64,000 bases of DNA from Gyrodactylus bullatarudis (GCA_012064415.1 SSNU01000017.1:114455-178454), one strand, 5' to 3'. Positions 45,250 to 57,139 are shown, counted from the stretch's first letter. Made by a program: numbers and translations. The notes: a model not told the origin generated them from the letters alone.

Positions 45250-48200
45250 ATTAAAATGCAAATCAATTTTTTTGCCGTCTAATTAAATTGAAGAAAGTCA
45301 TGCTAGGTTAACGTACTAGCAAAGTGTGGTCACTGGTATTTACTATATCCATATGAACTCTAACTTGATGGAGATTATCTTCTCACACCTACATGTTAGA
45401 AATGTTTTTAAATTTTTCATTGAGTAAATTTGAAACTTCTATTTTAGAAAATGGATTTTTAGAATAAATTTGTTCTAATGCATAACCTCATTATCGTTTA
45501 GGAGTCGAATTTTCATATTTTGATCCTTTTCACTACTTGAAAATCAATGAAATTTCGATAAATCAAAATGACCCAGGGTGAAAATTGAAGACTTGAAAAT
45601 CTACTGCTAATATATAGGGGGCCTAAATTTACATTAGACCGAAGCATACATCTAAACACTCCAACTATACTTGAAAATCTCTTGACGATTTCTCATTCCA
45701 CTATACGTGAAGACCCTTTGCTGATTGAATATATATTAGAGTAGGACAAATTTTTCAACTTTTCCCAGCCTTAATCTCATTTTGAAGATTATCAAAAACT
45801 AAGCATTTTTCCCCATAAAACCATACATTTTCGAGTTTGTTCTGATTGAACAAAATCTCAATTGAAGATGACAATTTTTTAAACACGTGCCAAGATTTTT
45901 TTTAATAATTCATCTCTACTTAAAAGTAGATTTACAATTATATTATTTTAATTATATATGATATATTTCTTAACTTCTTTGTTTCCATTTCCATTCATCA
46001 AATTTCTTTTCATTTGGAAATTTTCTTCTACAATTTCAATTGAAATAATCTTTGGATTCTCTACTTTAACTTGTTATCGACTAATTTTACTAAACAACTT
46101 AAAATAAGTTTTCCTTCGAATATAATACTCTAGATATTTTGTGCAGATCTCCTTGCTCATATATTATAGCATCTATGTGCATTTTTGTCTCAAGGAATTT
46201 GGAAATACATTCTATTATACATTATTTTGTAGTATTCAACTCAAAAGTATTGGTATTATATAGCCTAATAGCTATCGACAACTACTATTTATATACTATA
46301 TTATATCTAATTTCTTACAAATATAATAAAAAATATTATCTATATAAATACATTTCCAACTATACATTGTATCAAAATGATAGGTTTTCTAGTTTTTGGA
46401 TGAGAAAAACATTTTGCATACATATTCAAAGACAGGATGGATTACTAATACAATTTGTGAGATGTGTATCATCATTTTCATTCAAACTTCCTCTTTTCAT
46501 TATACTTTTCCTTCATTCATTTTCAACAAAGCTATATGCCTTCCTTGTACAATGTACATATTTTTCATATTGATCTATGTGATGTTTGTATAACGCTCAT
46601 TCTTTACTTTATGTGTGTGTGTATCCATATTCAATGAATACGATATTCATTCATATTATTTATTCTTGTGCGTCAATGCTATACTTGTATAAATCATTGG
46701 CCTACATTTTCATACAAACACACCCACGCAAATACTTACATACAAAAAAGCACTAAAACGTAAAGATTTCTATACATAAAATTTTGTGACTACATCATCT
46801 TGAATAGAAAAATCAATATACCATATTCTATTCCAATATTATACAGAAAGATATTCTACTAAAAGCTACAAAGAAAATATAGAAATAAACTGTACATTTA
46901 TACTGTATAAGTGATAAATAAGAAGAAAAAACTACATATTAGTAGTAGTATAGTTTATAAAAACAGTTTTTCGTCTCTCTTTATCTATACATTTCTTCTT
47001 CTTATAATTTTTTGTTGACTATCTAATATTATACTACATAATATTCATATCTGTATAAATCCATGCCAATCTGTAAAAATAATACATATACATTTTTATT
47101 TATTATGCATAATAAATGAACAATATAATAATACAGATACATTACTACGACTACACTTGATTAGTGATGTACTATATACTATATATATATTAACATATTC
47201 ATGACAATATAAAGTAGGAAAAACAGGCTACTCACAATAACATGTATTCACGTTGTATATGCCTTTTGCGGTCTTTTGGAATAATAATAATACTGTAATA
47301 GTCTACACTCTGGCTCTTTTGAAAGCTGAGAAGTGAGATTTCCCAATTGTAACTGATTAGGAATTTATTGACACTGAATTAACATTTCTTAAACCATGAT
47401 AAGTAATGTTACGTTAAAAAATCATTGAATTAATTAATAAAATTACAAATATCAGAATGAAAAATAGTAAGAAGCAAGTTCATTCAATGAAGCTTTAAGA
47501 AATGATGATTTTTCACAACTTTATACTTTTCGGACGTATATATAAGATTACGTGAATGTTTATTGTATGATTAGCGATTATATTTCTGACAGGCCTCTCG
47601 ATTTAATTTCCCTTTTGTATTATTAAATCCAATTATGGGTACTTTTATTACATAGAGTGAGGCTTGTGTCAAGGTCTTGGGTTAATTGAAACCTGTGAAA
47701 CAAACACTCAAATAATATACAGTTGACTTTACCCACCCTTCCTAAGAGATACCACCCCTTTTAGCGGAGTGTGTGAATGATTGAAGCCGGAGATTTACAC
47801 ATCATGATGAGACACAAAAAATAGATGCGCTACAGTTTGCGAATTATATATACAGAGAGATGGAGAAAAAAAGATCTGCTTACATATTTCCTATTCAAAA
47901 AAGAAAATAATATAAAAAATACTTGATAGTTTTGTATGTATAAGATGCACACATCTCTTTTATTTTGATAATAAAATTATATTGGTATTAAAGTTGTACA
48001 AATTTATATTAGTACAATATTTTTATTTCATTGTACAGATATACAAATATTATTTATATGTATCGCAACTTACTCTCTGGTCACCGTAAAAAAAGAGAAT
48101 TTCTTGGTTTTTTGCTCAAAGTTTCCAGTTTCATAAAATACCCTTCCCCTAAAGTCAACAGTTTCTTACCAATTTTACGAATGGTGAACAGGCCATCAAT

Positions 48201-48860
48201 AGCCTCAAGGCATATGCTAATTAATAAAACTAAAAAGCTCAACTTTTATTTCGGGTAAAAAATGATCCCATCACACCTTGAAAAGAGACAAGAGTTTTTT
48301 TTTCAATTCTGTACAATTAAATTTATTTATTTAATTTCAATGGTTTCTTTCTGTCAAACAACAATATTTTCTTCTTTTTTTATTAGACGTAACCGTTACT
48401 TTTTTTGTATAAATAGTTTATAGTAATAATGGATTAATAGATGGTGGTTTTTGAAAAAAAAAATTTACAAAGGGGAAGAGAGAAAATATAACTGTCCATT
48501 GTAGAATGCGCGTTCATATATGAGGTTATCCTTGGTTGAGGTTGTTTTTTTCCCATGGTACACACATTTCAGGTCGGAGAGAGATGTTTAGAAATAAAAA
48601 TAAGATTATTTTATAAAATTAATTTTTCTCGTTAATATACACGGACATTATCAATGGATTTGATGCATGTGTTTCTAGGATAGAATTTTCAACAATAGGC
48701 TGTCAGACCATAAGTCAACTGTACATATTAATTATTAATAATATGGTTTTATTTTGAATATTCGGTAGGTAACATGAAAAAGCTGATTTCAGGTTGAGTA
48801 GGGATTGAGTAAAAAAAATAGATTTTCTGTTTAATTTAAGGTGGGAAGATTTATGATTCT
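45250..48860. other. gene-free, very AT-rich stretch
   Basis: 45,470-45,570 is an old fold-back piece. 45,900-48,860 is rich in TATA, TAT and TTTC tracts with a short TG run near 46,613. The long frame 46139-46573 is a product of low-complexity AT sequence. The part next to 48,870 may be 3' untranslated region of the zinc-finger gene. Confidence 0.4.
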
Positions 48861-48869
48861 AGTTAAAAA

Positions 48870-50031
48870 TTATATAGCTGAATTCGTAGTAACCTCAGAT
48901 AAGGTAGGGGCCTGTAATTGAGTATAGTAAAGATTAGCTGCCTGTGCAACAGCGTTAGTATCGGCGGCTTCAGGTTTTACATTAATTCCAAGAGTTGTTG
49001 CCACCTGTAATTGTGTGGGATCTGCAATACTTGAATTGACTAAAGTCGACGGAGCTAGAGGAAATAATGGAGTCGCCTGAGTCATTAGTGTTCCAGCCAG
49101 GTCTAAAATTTAGATAATTTTCAAGGTGAAAAGTTTGCAAGCAACAAAAATGGTACAAATAAAAAACTAACCGGTCCTAATGCCAATCAGTTGACCTGTA
49201 GGTGAAAATACCATACCAGATCGGACTGATTCTTTCTTGGGAGTTTCTGCTTTCGGGAATTGGTTATTATAGACAGGACATCGTTTTCTGTGAGCATAAA
49301 AATTGGAACGCCATTTACAGGTTCGACCGCACACGCATATTAGCTTCATTGACTTGGCACATGCGATCATGTGCTCAACAAAGTATTTTTTCTTGTCATA
49401 TTCCTTGCCGCAATTTCTACATTTCCAATGACCTTTTCCATTTTCAGCATCAGCTAATTCCCTGGTTGCAGCCTCTGTGAGGGAGCCATTCATTCCTATT
49501 TCCACAGGTTTATTCTCACTGTTTGAATAATTTAAATTGTTCTGTTTAGGTTTAGAATCTGAACGACCACTGTTGCGTCTGACTACAGCCTGTGATGAAT
49601 CGTTTCCTTTAGATCGCATATGTGTGGGCGAAACATTTCTAATCCCATGACAATTCATGTAATGCATTGTCATTTCTGATTGTTGGTTAGCTGTGTGATT
49701 ACAAAAGATGCAGTTAAAAGATTCGACATTCTGTTGTTCATTATTCCCTTGATATATACAAATTACACTAGCCTAAACAAGACAAGAATAGAAAAATTGG
49801 ACAAATTACCTGTTTATCTCCATGCATTAATGAAGTATGCTCTATGAGAAGATTAGAAGAAGTTGATATAATTCCACAATGTTCACACTGGTACAGGGAA
49901 TAGAAAGAGTCCATATTTGGATGAACATCTCTTATATGTTCTTGCAAGCTAGATAACAACAATGTATGAAAGGAACAATGCATGCAATTAAGCACGAATA
50001 CATTGGATTGATTTATAGAAGGGTATTTCAT
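48870..50031 (-). CDS. C2H2 zinc-finger protein, three exons, about 350 aa
   Basis: Exons 49810-50031, 49172-49772 and 48870-49102; introns 37 nt (GTAATT..TTTAG) and 69 nt (GTTAGT..TTTTAG), both keeping the frame. Start MKYPSINQSNVF. Fingers in order: CMHC..HIRDVH, CEHC..HTSLMH and CIFC..HYMNCH (all C-x2-C-x12-H-x4-H; the third is completed only after splicing), then after an Asn/Ser-rich linker a CRNC..HMIAC finger (last ligand Cys) and a CVCGRTC..HRKRC motif. The C-terminal 76 residues are Ala/Thr/Leu/Pro-rich, like an activation or interaction region. A nuclear DNA- or RNA-binding role is likely. The family member cannot be named. More N-terminal exons are unlikely given the gene starting 98 bp upstream on the other strand. 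Confidence 0.85.
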
Positions 50032-50129
50032 TTAAAAATATAGTCTTTATAAATTTGGTTGAATAAAGATGATTTCAAACAAAAGTTTTAAAATCCTTCA
50101 GAAGAAATTTGTTTTATTTATTAAAAAAT
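50032..50129. promoter_or_regulatory. shared promoter of head-to-head gene pair
   Basis: Only 98 bp separate the start codons of the zinc-finger gene (minus) and the CHRAC1-like gene (plus). No TATA box is clearly placed for either. The interval must hold both start regions unless untranslated exons overlap. Confidence 0.5.
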
Positions 50130-50471
50130 ATGAAAAATAATAAAAATAATGATGAACTTATCATTCCCCAATATAGAACAAGAACTATTATGAAAAGCGC
50201 TCCAAATGTTGATTTTGTATCCTCCCATGCAGTTATTTGTCTTTCAAAAGCCACAGTAATTCATTAGAATTAATTCTAGGAATTATTCATCAGCGAAATT
50301 GTTAAACTCTCAACCAGAGGACATGGCAGTACTCTGACATATAATAACCTTGCTGAGATTCAAGAAAAAAATGAAAGGTATCACTTTTTAGATGACGTTC
50401 TGCCTCGTAAAATTACTTATAAAAAGTGGCTCGAGTGCTACAAAGAAAGTTTCGAAGCATCGTGTAAATAA
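50130..50471 (+). CDS. CHRAC1: CHRAC1-type histone-fold protein, two exons with a 24-nt intron
   Basis: Exon 1 50130-50255 (42 codons), exon 2 50280-50471. The intron 50256-50279 is GTAATT..TTCTAG, 24 nt, and contains in-frame stops. Joined, the 105-residue protein reads PQYRTRTIMKSAPNV, then SKATELFISEIV across the junction, then TLTYNNLAEI and YHFLDDVLPRKITYKKWLE. This is the H2A/NF-YC-like histone fold of CHRAC1 (CHRAC-15), whose family shows RxRxIMKSSPxV, KATELF and FLxDILPKKI at the same places. The protein pairs with a second histone-fold subunit in the CHRAC/ACF nucleosome-sliding complex in the nucleus. Length is normal. It is divergently arranged with the zinc-finger gene; the MADD gene follows on the same strand. 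Confidence 0.88.
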
Positions 50472-50919
50472 AAATTTTCAACAAATTAAAGTATCTCTCT
50501 TTCGAATAGCTATTTCAGCCACTATATTAGTTTACTTAGTTTTTACTTAGATAATCTAAAATAGATTATTACCTCAGATTTTCACAAAAATAATTTTAAT
50601 GAAATGAATCAAATTAATTCTTGAACTAAACAGTTTGAAAAGATAATTATAAATATACTATAAATCACTTATGACTCTAAAATACTCTTCCGAATAAATA
50701 CATTTTCCTGCCAAGAAATATTTGTAGAATGGTTCGACTCGAATCCATACATTAAATTTGATTTTCTGGTTAAAAAATTTAGTTTAAAGTAACCTTGAAT
50801 CTTTTATTATTTTATCAAATTTATTTAATCAAAAAAATTCTAAGCAATAATATGAATTGAATTGTTCGATGAAATATAATGATCCCTCAATTCTATTTTC
50901 TCAGAATAATTAATTCTCA

Positions 50920-51666
50920 ATGTCTCTGAAAGATTTATGTCCACGCTTAATAGACTATCTCGTAATTGTTGGCTCCCAAAATCCTAATCGCTCTCATATT
51001 TTAAATCAATATCCAGAACTCCTTAGGCGATATCCCCAAACAGATCATTCCGATTTTACTCTCCCTACAGATTTAGTTTTCTTTTGCCAACCAGAAGGAT
51101 GTATCAACACAACTCCAGCAGAGTTCAACACTACCAACAAGTTAAATGAGTTCCGTAGAAATCAAAATTCCTTTATTTTCACCTTAACTGACAAAGATAA
51201 GAGCAAAACTCGATATGGAATATGTGTGAATTTCATCAGACCTATAATTAAGAGAAAGAGATCCTCAATAAAATTATCGGATAAAGATGAGATAAGAAAG
51301 AAAAAAATCGAGGAATTCTCTACTGCCAGCTCTACCAGTAGCACAGACCTATATAAAAGGACAGGCTCTTCAGCTAAATTAAGACCACGAACCCATTCCC
51401 TTACATCTCTCTGCATTATTAGTCATCATCCATTTTTCACTAAATTTCGTAACTGTCTTTTAATTCTGCTGACGATCCTCCAAAAAGCTCATACCTTTCA
51501 CAAGGATAAACATGGAGATTTGAACATTTGGTCCTTATTAACTGGAGCTATTACTCCAGATTCTACTATTCCTAGTTTACTTCTGAGTACATTCAGAGAA
51601 ATCGAAATATGGATTTATAAACTACTCAGTCTACCATCTCCAGTACCGGGTAAAACAATAGTAAAC
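50920..51666 (+). CDS. MADD: MADD / Rab3 GEF, first coding exon (upstream DENN domain)
   Basis: 249 codons from ATG 50920 (MSLKDLCPRLIDYLVIVG) to the donor GTAAGT at 51667. The sequence follows the N-terminal DENN region of MADD/Rab3-GEF: ELLRRYPQTDHSDFTLP, FFCQPEGC, FIFTLTDKD, RYGICVNFIRP, a Ser/Lys-rich insert, LTSLCIISHHPFFTKFRNCL, and FREIEIWIYKLLSLPSPVPG. MADD family proteins load GTP on Rab3/Rab27 for vesicle traffic and have a death domain far downstream. The N-terminus aligns with the family start, so this is the first coding exon. I cannot find the following exons within the next 12 kb with confidence; they may lie beyond 64,000 or be small. Confidence 0.88.
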
Positions 51667-51669
51667 GTA

Positions 51670-52565
51670 AGTAATTTTAGCAATTAAATTTTCTAAAACA
51701 ATTTAGAACAGTTTTATATTTGTCAAACAATATTTTGAGTTAATTGGGATATCTTTTTACAAATTATTTCATACTATACTTGTAAATTTTAGGAGAGAAA
51801 ATTAACTGATCAGAAGAGATATACATATCATGTGATTAAATATACTTAAATACTTCCAGCCAATCGAAATGAATAGGAATAAAAATTTATTTTAGTTTGG
51901 TCTATTGAGAGCTCTTTTTTCTAACGAATAAGGTAAAATCAGTATGAATAATTTTTATAGAAGACGATTAAATGTTTTGCTCAAACTTACTTATAATTGA
52001 GTGTTTAAAACCCTTTCTCAAGATTCGCCGAATTTATTCTCAAAGAGATATCTAAACTTTGATAAAATAACCATGATTAGTAAAATTTAGTTTTCTCCTA
52101 CTCTTTATTAGTTAAACCAAAAAGATAAAAGAATATTTTTAATCTGATTCGGAATCCAAAATTTTTGAGTATTTTAAAATATACAGATTCAAATTATCTA
52201 TTGAACATACTTTTGCGAAAAAAATCCTTAAGAAGAAAAACACTGCTTTGGTTATCTAGGACAAATTTGATCAATATTTTTTGAAAGAACTATTTTAAAG
52301 GATCTATTTAAAATCTAGTTCTCAGTAAAAGTGGAATATTTGCTTGGATTATGAATCAGGGCTGCTACATAAAGAAATGTTTTACTTCTTTTGTAATAGA
52401 AAGTTAGATATCTAAGTGAAAAATAAATCTTGAAATTATGCATAATATTAGTTTTTGAAAGTTAGGGTTAAGTTATATATATAGAATATCTTGAAGAGTT
52501 ATTAAAAGGCTATTAACCCGAGGCTTTATTCTGAGCCAATAGTCATAAAAGAGGCCGAGTTCTTT
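51670..52565. other. presumed MADD intron or intergenic DNA
   Basis: AT-rich, no recognisable exon. Treated as intron because exon 1 ends in a clean donor site. Confidence 0.4.
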
Positions 52566-52567
52566 AA

Positions 52568-53081
52568 CCCTTTAAGACCCAGCAGGTCATATATGGGACA
52601 GGTTACTTTCTCAAGCCATTATTCTGTTTTAAAGAAACTGAGATGAATTTATTGGCCACTTTTCTGAAAGAAGAACTAATATTCTTTCGAATAAACTATG
52701 ACTTTTAAGGCTACAATATTTATTGAAAAGTTATGAATATTTAAAAATGACTCGTTATTGAAAAAAATATTAAAATTTCCTTAAAAGAGCGTTTTTTTTG
52801 AAAAACCACTTATAGAGATCGAAGAGAAAAAAGAAAGAAACTTTTATCGAGAAACCATACCCATAGAATTAAAATATTTTATCACCTTTGTGTCATCTTT
52901 TGAAATAAAAAAGTTTGCCGTTTTCAAGGTCTAAAAATGGTAATTTTTTGTGACAATATTCTAAACTAGAGGTTGGTTTTTTGAAAAAATTGCATATTCG
53001 TTATCAGCATATTCTAAAACCCTATTAAATTTTCAATCTTAGCGATGCACCTTGAAAAAAATTTCTCTGGGTCCTTAAGGG
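52568..53081. repeat. TTAA-flanked MITE, 514 bp
   Basis: TTAA at 52564-52567 and 53082-53085; ends CCCTTTAAGACCC and GGGTCCTTAAGGG are inverted. The interior includes GGTCATATATGGGAC, like the self-complementary GGACATATATGTCC of the copies near 8 kb. piggyBac-like by target site and ends. Confidence 0.7.
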
Positions 53082-53549
53082 TTAATCTTTGTTGCCTATG
53101 TAGAGTCAATCAGTGGAATGGATATTGGGCCATGATTACAGGGGGTTGTTCTAGATCCAACCATTGATCCTGAAAACAGCCTCTGAGGATAGTTAGTTTT
53201 CAAGACTTTAATTAACTAAGTAAAATCTCCCAGACATGAGAGAGAAAAAATTTACAAACACGAATTCACACATCAGTTTTTTTCAAACATTTCCGCCTTG
53301 AAAAGATTAAAGCAAATTTAACTTTAATTTCTGATATATCCCTCTTGAAGATAGATTTTGATCGATTTTACAGAGAAATTCTCCCTTTGATGAATTCTAC
53401 ACTTTTTTGACTTCTAAAGCTAATTAATGCAAATTAGAGAATTTCGCAAAAATATTTTTTTTCTCTTTAAAGGTGCGAATATGGTGAAAATGTTTTAAAA
53501 TCCAGATAACGTCACCCTTACACAGCTCAAACGTTAGAGCTTACAACTA

Positions 53550-54453
53550 AAGCTAGTTAATATGAAGATGGGAACTTATGATTTTTACAAAATTCTTAAT
53601 TTTTTCATCAGGGTAATCTAAATGTTTTTTATTCTAATCTTAATTTCAATTTTCCTTCAAGTGATGAATTATATTATCAGAGTTATTACTTTAATAATTC
53701 TGATTATTGTAACAATCACTATAATTTTTATAATCCTTGCTCTTTAAGAAATACTACACCCTTCTACAAACAGACCAATACAAGCCAGAAGACAACATAG
53801 TCAGGCAGCAAGCGAACAACATTATAGACAATCTATGCCGAACAGCGCCCTGAAGAACTACTTGGTTCAAAATTATGATCTTGAAGTAGCGCCAAATTCC
53901 CTTTTTTTGAACTTTGAGTTAAAAAAATTTTTTTTGATTTCAGAGTGAGAGAGTGATCAAAAGTTGATTTTCAGGATCACAATAAGACAAAAAAAACCGA
54001 TCATCATAATAAAATTTTTGATAAATTCGTCATTTTTCTGGGATCTTGAAATATCAAATTTCATCGACTTTCAAGTAGGGAAAATGATGAAAAAATCAAA
54101 ATTTGATTTTGACACGATTATGGGGGATTTTTAAAACAAGACTCAGCATATTCGATTTCTTTGACTATTTGTGATCCTAAAATTCAACTTTTGATCACTC
54201 TCTCACATTGAAATCAACAAAAATTTTCAACTCAAAGTTCAAAAAAATGGGAATTCGGCGCTACTTCAAGATTTCAAATTTGCCGTACTTTCCCTAAAAA
54301 TTGATTTTTTCTAAATTTTTTTTCTCCGTACCGTAAAAGAGGGCCTCATAATCCAGATTCCAAAATTCGATTCTTGGTCAAATTCGATTTTTTGATGAAA
54401 AACTTAAGAATTTTGTAAAAATCATAAATTCCCATCTTCATATTAACTAGGTG
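53550..54453. repeat. fold-back element copy A5 with family C insertion
   Basis: TA-AAGCTAGTTAATATGAAG at the left, CTTCATATTAACTAGGTG-TA at the right. The left arm is interrupted at about 53,611-53,880 by a family C repeat (GGTAATCTAAATGTTTTTTA to GGTTCAAAATTAT), which shows that family C was active after this element inserted. The centre (54,000-54,160) is in forward orientation relative to A1 and A2. Confidence 0.8.
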
Positions 54454-54484
54454 TAGATCTCACCGTGACTATAGTACGAAAGAA

Positions 54485-54600
54485 AAACTCTCAGACCATT
54501 TAGAAATAAACCAAGTGTACGTTTCGTTCTCTTTTTGGGTTCGTCAGTATGCCACAACCTGAAATTTGTACACTTGGATTATTTTTAAATGTTCTCAGAG
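54485..54600 (-). ncRNA. hammerhead-like motif in probable Penelope terminal repeat
   Basis: On the minus strand: GGTTGTGGCATA, CTGACGA (54541-54547, exact CUGANGA), 15 nt, GAAAC (54521-54525). The core is bracketed by CCAAGTGTAC and GTACACTTGG, an exact 10-bp pair, extended on both sides to an imperfect stem of about 33 bp. It lies about 490 bp downstream of the Penelope-like frame on the same strand, where terminal repeats of such elements carry hammerhead ribozymes. Stem II (ACCC/GAAC) is weak compared with the 2-kb copy. Confidence 0.55.
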
Positions 54601-55034
54601 TTTTATCCACGGTTTAAATAAATAAGAAAGGATGCCGAGAAAATTTTTTGAGGAATAAGCGCTTTATTTCAGGCATACTCTTCAGCCTCTTACATGCCAA
54701 ATATATAGTAAAAAACAAAGAAAAATATAAATAAATCTGATTGGCTCTCATAATGATCAGGGTTGGAGGGCATTTGCATTGTCTGTCGAGTTATCACATT
54801 GTCATAATTGTATGGCTTTTGAGATGATTGACACTACCCACACTAGGGTGGGTCACATTTCTCATGCATATATGATATGAAAGTATACAAGGTCAGGCAT
54901 AAACTTAGAGTGTAGTGTAATCTTTACATATGGGGTCTGTGTAAAGTATACATTGTATATAGCATTGATCATCATGATAACAATAATAATGTTGGAACAC
55001 ATGTAATAAGTCAGGGATACTATAGATTTCACTC

Positions 55035-56300
55035 TCAATTTTGTTGGCTGAAGTATTTGGTAATTTTGTTAGAGTTATTTTCTACATCTGAACGCCTCAT
55101 TCTTTTCCTTGATTCTTGAGGTTGGCTACTAGCCTGACCTGAGGATGCATTTCTATTGTTCACATTTGGCCAATTAAGACCAAGCGGTTTTATTATTTTC
55201 TTCTGTTTGCATAGGCTAGGGTTTTCTTTCTTGATGAAGAAGGCTTCGGCGGTTTTCAAAGTATTGACATTCTTCCCAGTTTGTCTATAGAGGATATAAA
55301 AGTTCGATGGGGAAGCTTTTTTGTTACATACTTTAACATGATCTCTTATGGCCGTGTTACCAGTGTAGAGATGTTCCTCAACTCTGTCTTCTAGTCTTCT
55401 AGTTGTATGTCCAATATACTCTTCTTTACAAGGACATTTGAACTTATAAACTACAAATGACGATTTACTATAATCCAATAAGTCTTTAGATTCATTAGTA
55501 AACATCTTATTTGTCTTGAAAATGAATCTGACTTTCTTATCAGGAAACGATGTTTGGAATATCTGGTTCACTTTTTGTTTCAAGAAAGTGCTGTGGTTGT
55601 CCCCCATGAAAGGCACTCTTAGATAAATGTGTTGGCTCTCTTCCTCTTCTCTTTTGTCCTCATCATTAGAATCCATATTATTAAGAATGAATTGTCTTGG
55701 ATAATTGTTGCTCATAAATACCTTTATGAGTTTCTCTTTCTCCTGTTCCCAATTCTGATCCGAAACAAGCTTTTTAGTTCTAAAAAATAAGGATTTCACT
55801 AAACCTCTTTTGTAGTTTAAAGGGGCAAATGAATTATAATTCATCAATTTTCCCGTAAAAGTCTTCTTTCTGTGGATAGACCTACTGATGGTACCATCTT
55901 CCATTCTTTTCATGTAGATCTCTAAAAAGGGCAAACCATTTTCTTCTTCCTTTTCCATAGTGAAACATATATTTTGGTGGGCAGTATTGAATTGGGTCAG
56001 AAGAATATTTTCATCTACATCCTTCTTGATTAGTAGTAAGGTGTCATCTACAAATCTCCAATAGCTGTCACATTTTTCGATCATCGGTTTAAGCATGTCA
56101 TTTTCCAACTTGGCTAGGAATAGATCCGCTAGTAATGGTCCCAGGGGAGATCCCATTGCAACTCCATCTTTTTGAATATAGATTTGGTTATTGAAAGAAA
56201 ATGCTATGTTTGTAGACGAAAGTGATGGAATATAACAATCTGTTTTTAAAAATAGCATTTTTGCTATAGATTCATTATAATGACTGAAGAATGAATTCGA
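55035..56300 (-). CDS. Penelope-like element: RT plus GIY-YIG endonuclease, 5' truncated
   Basis: Open frame to the stop at 55035; the first ATG is at 56258 but the frame is open to about 56,300, reading FFSHYNESIAK. RT blocks: FNNQIYIQKDGVAMGSPLGP, RFVDDTLLL (catalytic DD), NGLPFLEIYM, then PLNYKRGLVKSLFFRTKKL. After an acidic linker, the GIY-YIG nuclease: FVVYKFKCPCKEEYIGHTTR, RLEDRVEEH, and KTAEAFFIKKENPSLC (catalytic Glu). The C-terminus is basic (RKRMRRSDVENN). EN+ Penelope elements use both domains for target-primed insertion. The fingers and first part of the palm are missing, so this copy cannot move on its own. The frame is unbroken, so truncation was at insertion or recent. Confidence 0.92.
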   Translation of the reverse strand, partial: SNSFFSHYNESIAKMLFLKTDCYIPSLSSTNIAFSFNNQIYIQKDGVAMGSPLGPLLADLFLAKLENDMLKPMIEKCDSYWRFVDDTLLLIKKDVDENILLTQFNTAHQNICFTMEKEEENGLPFLEIYMKRMEDGTISRSIHRKKTFTGKLMNYNSFAPLNYKRGLVKSLFFRTKKLVSDQNWEQEKEKLIKVFMSNNYPRQFILNNMDSNDEDKREEEESQHIYLRVPFMGDNHSTFLKQKVNQIFQTSFPDKKVRFIFKTNKMFTNESKDLLDYSKSSFVVYKFKCPCKEEYIGHTTRRLEDRVEEHLYTGNTAIRDHVKVCNKKASPSNFYILYRQTGKNVNTLKTAEAFFIKKENPSLCKQKKIIKPLGLNWPNVNNRNASSGQASSQPQESRKRMRRSDVENNSNKITKYFSQQN

Positions 56301-56594
56301 TTAATGAATAAACAGCTTGTTCCAAGTAGAATCGTGAGTATTTCGAGATTCTCTCTTCTTGGGAAATTATTCTTCTCACCATATTGCTCTAATTTCTTTG
56401 CTATAATTAGATTTATCTCGTTTCTCATTGGGAAATTACCTCTGAAAGAGAAATCGAGACTTGATTAAATGAGATTTTTTCCACCTCACTAATAGAATTG
56501 ATTCATCTTCTTTTCTTATAGATTCCTCTTTTTTATTTAAGATAAAGAAAATAGTTATTATAGCGGATTAATAAATCATGAATAGAGCTGATTA

Positions 56595-56824
56595 CAGTAA
56601 AAATATTTCTATTGAAAAATCTTATTTTTATTGAAACACGAATATTTACCCCCTAATTAAGCATTTACAGTGAATTTTCACATTTTCACAAAAACTCACT
56701 CCTATCTAAATGTAAAGAAATCACTTGCTGCATTCTGATTGGTCGAGATAAATGATATTTAATTAGGGGGTAAATATTCGTGTTTCAATAAAAATAAGAT
56801 GTTTCAATAGATATATTTTTACTG
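56595..56824. repeat. complete mariner-like MITE, 230 bp
   Basis: TA target duplicates flank CAGTAAAAATATTTCTATTG at the left and its near-complement ending ATATATTTTTACTG at the right. Terminal inverted repeats of about 65 bp reach the CCCCCTAATTAA block. Terminal CAGT with TA duplication is typical of Tc1/mariner elements. The truncated relative is at 9218-9411. Confidence 0.8.
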
Positions 56825-57139
56825 TAAATGCAAATAATTTGAAATCATGTTTGTTCATTAAAATAAAAATGGAATTCCTCAACAAGTAGAATAGAATGGA
56901 CCTGCCAAAGCCTCTTGCAGACCTTTCAGTAACTGTTCAAAAACTTTTGGAATTATCAGAATTACATTTCTATTGGCCTAGTAGGATTGCAACTGCGGTT
57001 TCCCTTCTCAGAGCGAGCCCCATAAATAACAATCATAGATCTGAATCAGGTTTTTCTATCCCAACTCACATATTACTCCCCCTTAGAGCCAGTTTTCAAA
57101 TATTAACTTAAGCGATTTTTCATGATTCGCATTCAATCT

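Noticed and set aside
46139..46593. 144-codon frame in AT-rich DNA
   Set aside because: Composed of Tyr/Ile/Phe/Ser-rich low-complexity sequence following the local base composition; no domain or start support.
56896..57111. 71-codon frame starting MDLPKPLADLSVTV, with less AT-biased composition
   Set aside because: Protein-like in composition, but no domain, no clear splice sites and no partner exon. Could be an exon of an unknown gene, but I cannot support it.
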